Shown in pieces: positions 6,647 through 7,856 of a DNA stretch of 7,856 nucleotides. Origin of the DNA: Bacteroidota bacterium (lineage in GTDB: Bacteria; Bacteroidota; Kryptoniia; Kryptoniales; JAKASW01); NCBI GenBank assembly GCA_021796055.1, contig JAJYOS010000278.1, positions 1 through 7,856 on the forward strand, read 5' to 3'. A program made the position numbers and the translations under genes. The notes under the pieces are model-generated. The model saw nothing but the letters and a program-made list of their open reading frames with translations, was not told the origin of the DNA and ran no database searches. Each line of letters begins with the position of its first letter. Within the stretch, counting starts at the first letter, position 1.

Positions 6647-7424
6647 GTGATTCGCTTTCTTTTCTGAAAGCATCGGCATACGCGTTGAAAGTGCGGAACG
6701 CCAGCTTGATATCGTGTTTCGACTCTCCGAGCTCGTTCAGCTTTGTCGAAAGCGCGGGAGTGTTGGGCGATTCCATCGGACCGAAACAGCCGTAACAGCC
6801 ACGATTGAAGGAAGGGCATATCGCGCCGCAGCCGGCTTGTGTTACCGGCCCGAGACAAGGCTCCCCGTGCGCGACCATAACGCATTCGTTACCCTTCACC
6901 TTACATTCCATGCAGACACTGTAGGTACGTATGTTCGGCTTTCTCTTATTGATAAAAGCGTTGATAACTTCGATCAATTGATACTTGTTGATGGGGCATC
7001 CCCGGAGCTCGAAATCGACATGCACGAATGAGCCTACGGGGAGAGACCTGTCGAGCGTCGATATATATTCCGGAGACGCGTAAACGATGTGGACGAAATT
7101 CCTGATATCCTTCCAGTTCCGCAGAGCCTGTATTCCGCCGGCGGTGGCGCAGGCGCCGATAGTGATTAATGCGCCGCAAGACTTTCTTATCGCGCGTATA
7201 TGTTCCACGTCGTGAGGAGTTGTGATGCTTCCTTCCACGATTCCGACATCATACGGTCCCCTGAGCATCCGTCTGCTCGCCTCCGGAAAGAAGGCGATGT
7301 CAATCGCGCCGGCCACATCGAGGAGCGACTCCTCCGCGTCAAGCAGAGAGAGCTGACAACCATCGCACGACGCAAATTTGAAAACGGCGACCTTTGGCTT
7401 ACCGGCAGTCCTTCTTTGCGCCAT
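6639..7424 (-). CDS. hydD: Group 3b [NiFe]-hydrogenase small (delta) subunit
   Basis: This subunit passes electrons from the NiFe site through iron-sulfur clusters toward the flavin subunit. The 261-residue protein has CDGC at 20-23, GACA with C92, and RGCP with C143, the four ligands expected for the proximal [4Fe-4S] cluster. Eight more cysteines follow: 171, 174, 181 and 190, then 199, 203, 210 and 213, enough for two further [4Fe-4S] clusters; the exact assignment is inferred. There is no Tat signal peptide and no membrane anchor, so the enzyme is soluble in the cytoplasm, as expected for group 3. A ribosome site AGGAAGGAAA (7440-7431) lies 6 bases before the ATG, inside the end of hydG. 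The gene begins 1 bp after the hydG stop and overlaps hydA by 8 bp. Confidence 0.94.
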   Translation of the reverse strand: MAQRRTAGKPKVAVFKFASCDGCQLSLLDAEESLLDVAGAIDIAFFPEASRRMLRGPYDVGIVEGSITTPHDVEHIRAIRKSCGALITIGACATAGGIQALRNWKDIRNFVHIVYASPEYISTLDRSLPVGSFVHVDFELRGCPINKYQLIEVINAFINKRKPNIRTYSVCMECKVKGNECVMVAHGEPCLGPVTQAGCGAICPSFNRGCYGCFGPMESPNTPALSTKLNELGESKHDIKLAFRTFNAYADAFRKESESHE

Positions 7425-7425
7425 T

Positions 7426-7856
7426 TCAGATTTCCTTCCTGTCGAGCAAGTGTTTGATTTGCGGCAGGCTGAACACCGGTCCGTCTTTGCAGATGAATTT
7501 CGGTCCGAACTGGCAATGCCCGCAGAGCCCTACGCCACATTTCATGTTTCTCTCCATCGACAGATAGATGCGTTCCGCTGCCAGTCCGCGCCGCTCAAGC
7601 TCTTCACACGTGTATTTCATCATCACTTCCGGTCCGCAAACCATCGCCAGCGTTGCTGGGGTATCCATCTTCAGGTAGGAAAACAATCCCGTCACCACGC
7701 CGATGTGACCTTTCCAACTTGAGTCGCCCCTGTCGACTGTTATAATGACCTCAGCATTTGCCGCTTTGCTCCACTCCTCGAGCTCAACGCGATAGAGAAG
7801 GTCGAGAGGACTCCGCGCGCCGTATAGAATCATGATGCGTCCGAATTCTTCTCTTC
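7426..7856 (-). CDS. hydG: Group 3b hydrogenase FAD/[2Fe-2S] (gamma) subunit, 5' end missing
   Basis: This is the C-terminal part (about 142 codons) of the diaphorase subunit that links the hydrogenase to NAD(P)H, and in sulfhydrogenases helps reduce polysulfide. The frame runs off the right edge without a start: before the internal ATG at 7833 the codons still read as family sequence, ending Arg-Glu-Glu-Phe-Gly-Arg-Ile ahead of [14 protein letters not shown]. That ATG is therefore not the start. The nucleotide-binding signature [10 protein letters not shown] is followed by the [2Fe-2S] motif C-x4-C-x2-C-x7-C ([17 protein letters not shown]), as in PyrK-like flavin oxidoreductases, and by the KDGPVF end typical of the gamma subunit. 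The stop is 1 bp before hydD. The order gamma-delta-alpha implies that hydB lies just upstream, outside the window. Confidence 0.92.
   Translation of the reverse strand, partial: REEFGRIMILYGARSPLDLLYRVELEEWSKAANAEVIITVDRGDSSWKGHIGVVTGLFSYLKMDTPATLAMVCGPEVMMKYTCEELERRGLAAERIYLSMERNMKCGVGLCGHCQFGPKFICKDGPVFSLPQIKHLLDRKEI

Noticed and set aside
6647..6679. Upstream ATG at 6679 as the start of hydA
   Set aside because: It would add 11 residues with no family match and overlap hydD by 41 bp. It has no ribosome site, and the conserved N-terminus begins right after the ATG at 6646.
7426..7833. ATG at 7833 as the true start of the hydG-type gene
   Set aside because: In-frame codons continue upstream to the window edge and look like family sequence, so the gene is truncated by the window and not short.

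Overview
The window (about 50% GC by eye) reads as an ordinary chromosomal segment of a Gram-negative bacterium. The best guess is the Ignavibacteria/Chlorobi side of the Bacteroidota (FCB) group. The reasons are a LytR_C-domain membrane protein directly in front of rsfS, a TPR protein of the single-TM kind common in that group, a short secreted beta-rich protein with FNP motifs, and a group 3b [NiFe] hydrogenase. This placement is inferred from gene style, not from a marker-gene comparison. I see no tRNA, rRNA, CRISPR array, insertion sequence or phage gene.

The plus-strand half runs as follows. Positions 1-284 hold no convincing gene. A near-consensus sigma-70-type promoter (285-313) then drives a 159-residue secreted protein of unknown function (337-816). 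After a 115-bp gap come three tightly packed genes: a LytR_C-domain membrane protein (932-1420), the ribosome silencing factor rsfS (1422-1841) and arginyl-tRNA synthetase argS (1838-3508). The spacings of 1 bp and then a 4-bp ATGA overlap suggest one translationally coupled transcript. A 356-bp stretch without a convincing gene follows, then a membrane-anchored TPR protein (3865-4578) with a good ribosome binding site.

The minus-strand half is convergent with this. Reading from the right edge, it is the 3' part of a hydG-type FAD/[2Fe-2S] subunit (cut by the window edge), hydD (small subunit, 7424-6639), hydA (NiFe catalytic subunit, 6646-5315) and a dedicated maturation endopeptidase (5307-4771). 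Gaps of 1 bp, -8 bp and 7 bp mark an operon. The order matches the cytoplasmic NADP-linked group 3b hydBGDA sulfhydrogenase, so hydB is expected just beyond the right edge. HydA still carries its C-terminal DPCxxCxxH plus a ten-residue tail, which is the substrate of the endopeptidase encoded next to it.

The 192-bp convergent junction (4579-4770) carries a GC-rich hairpin without a T-tract and a 16-bp near-palindrome. Nothing here amounts to a clearly novel system. The least explained items are the secreted protein behind a near-consensus promoter and the non-coding stretches around 1-284 and 3509-3864.
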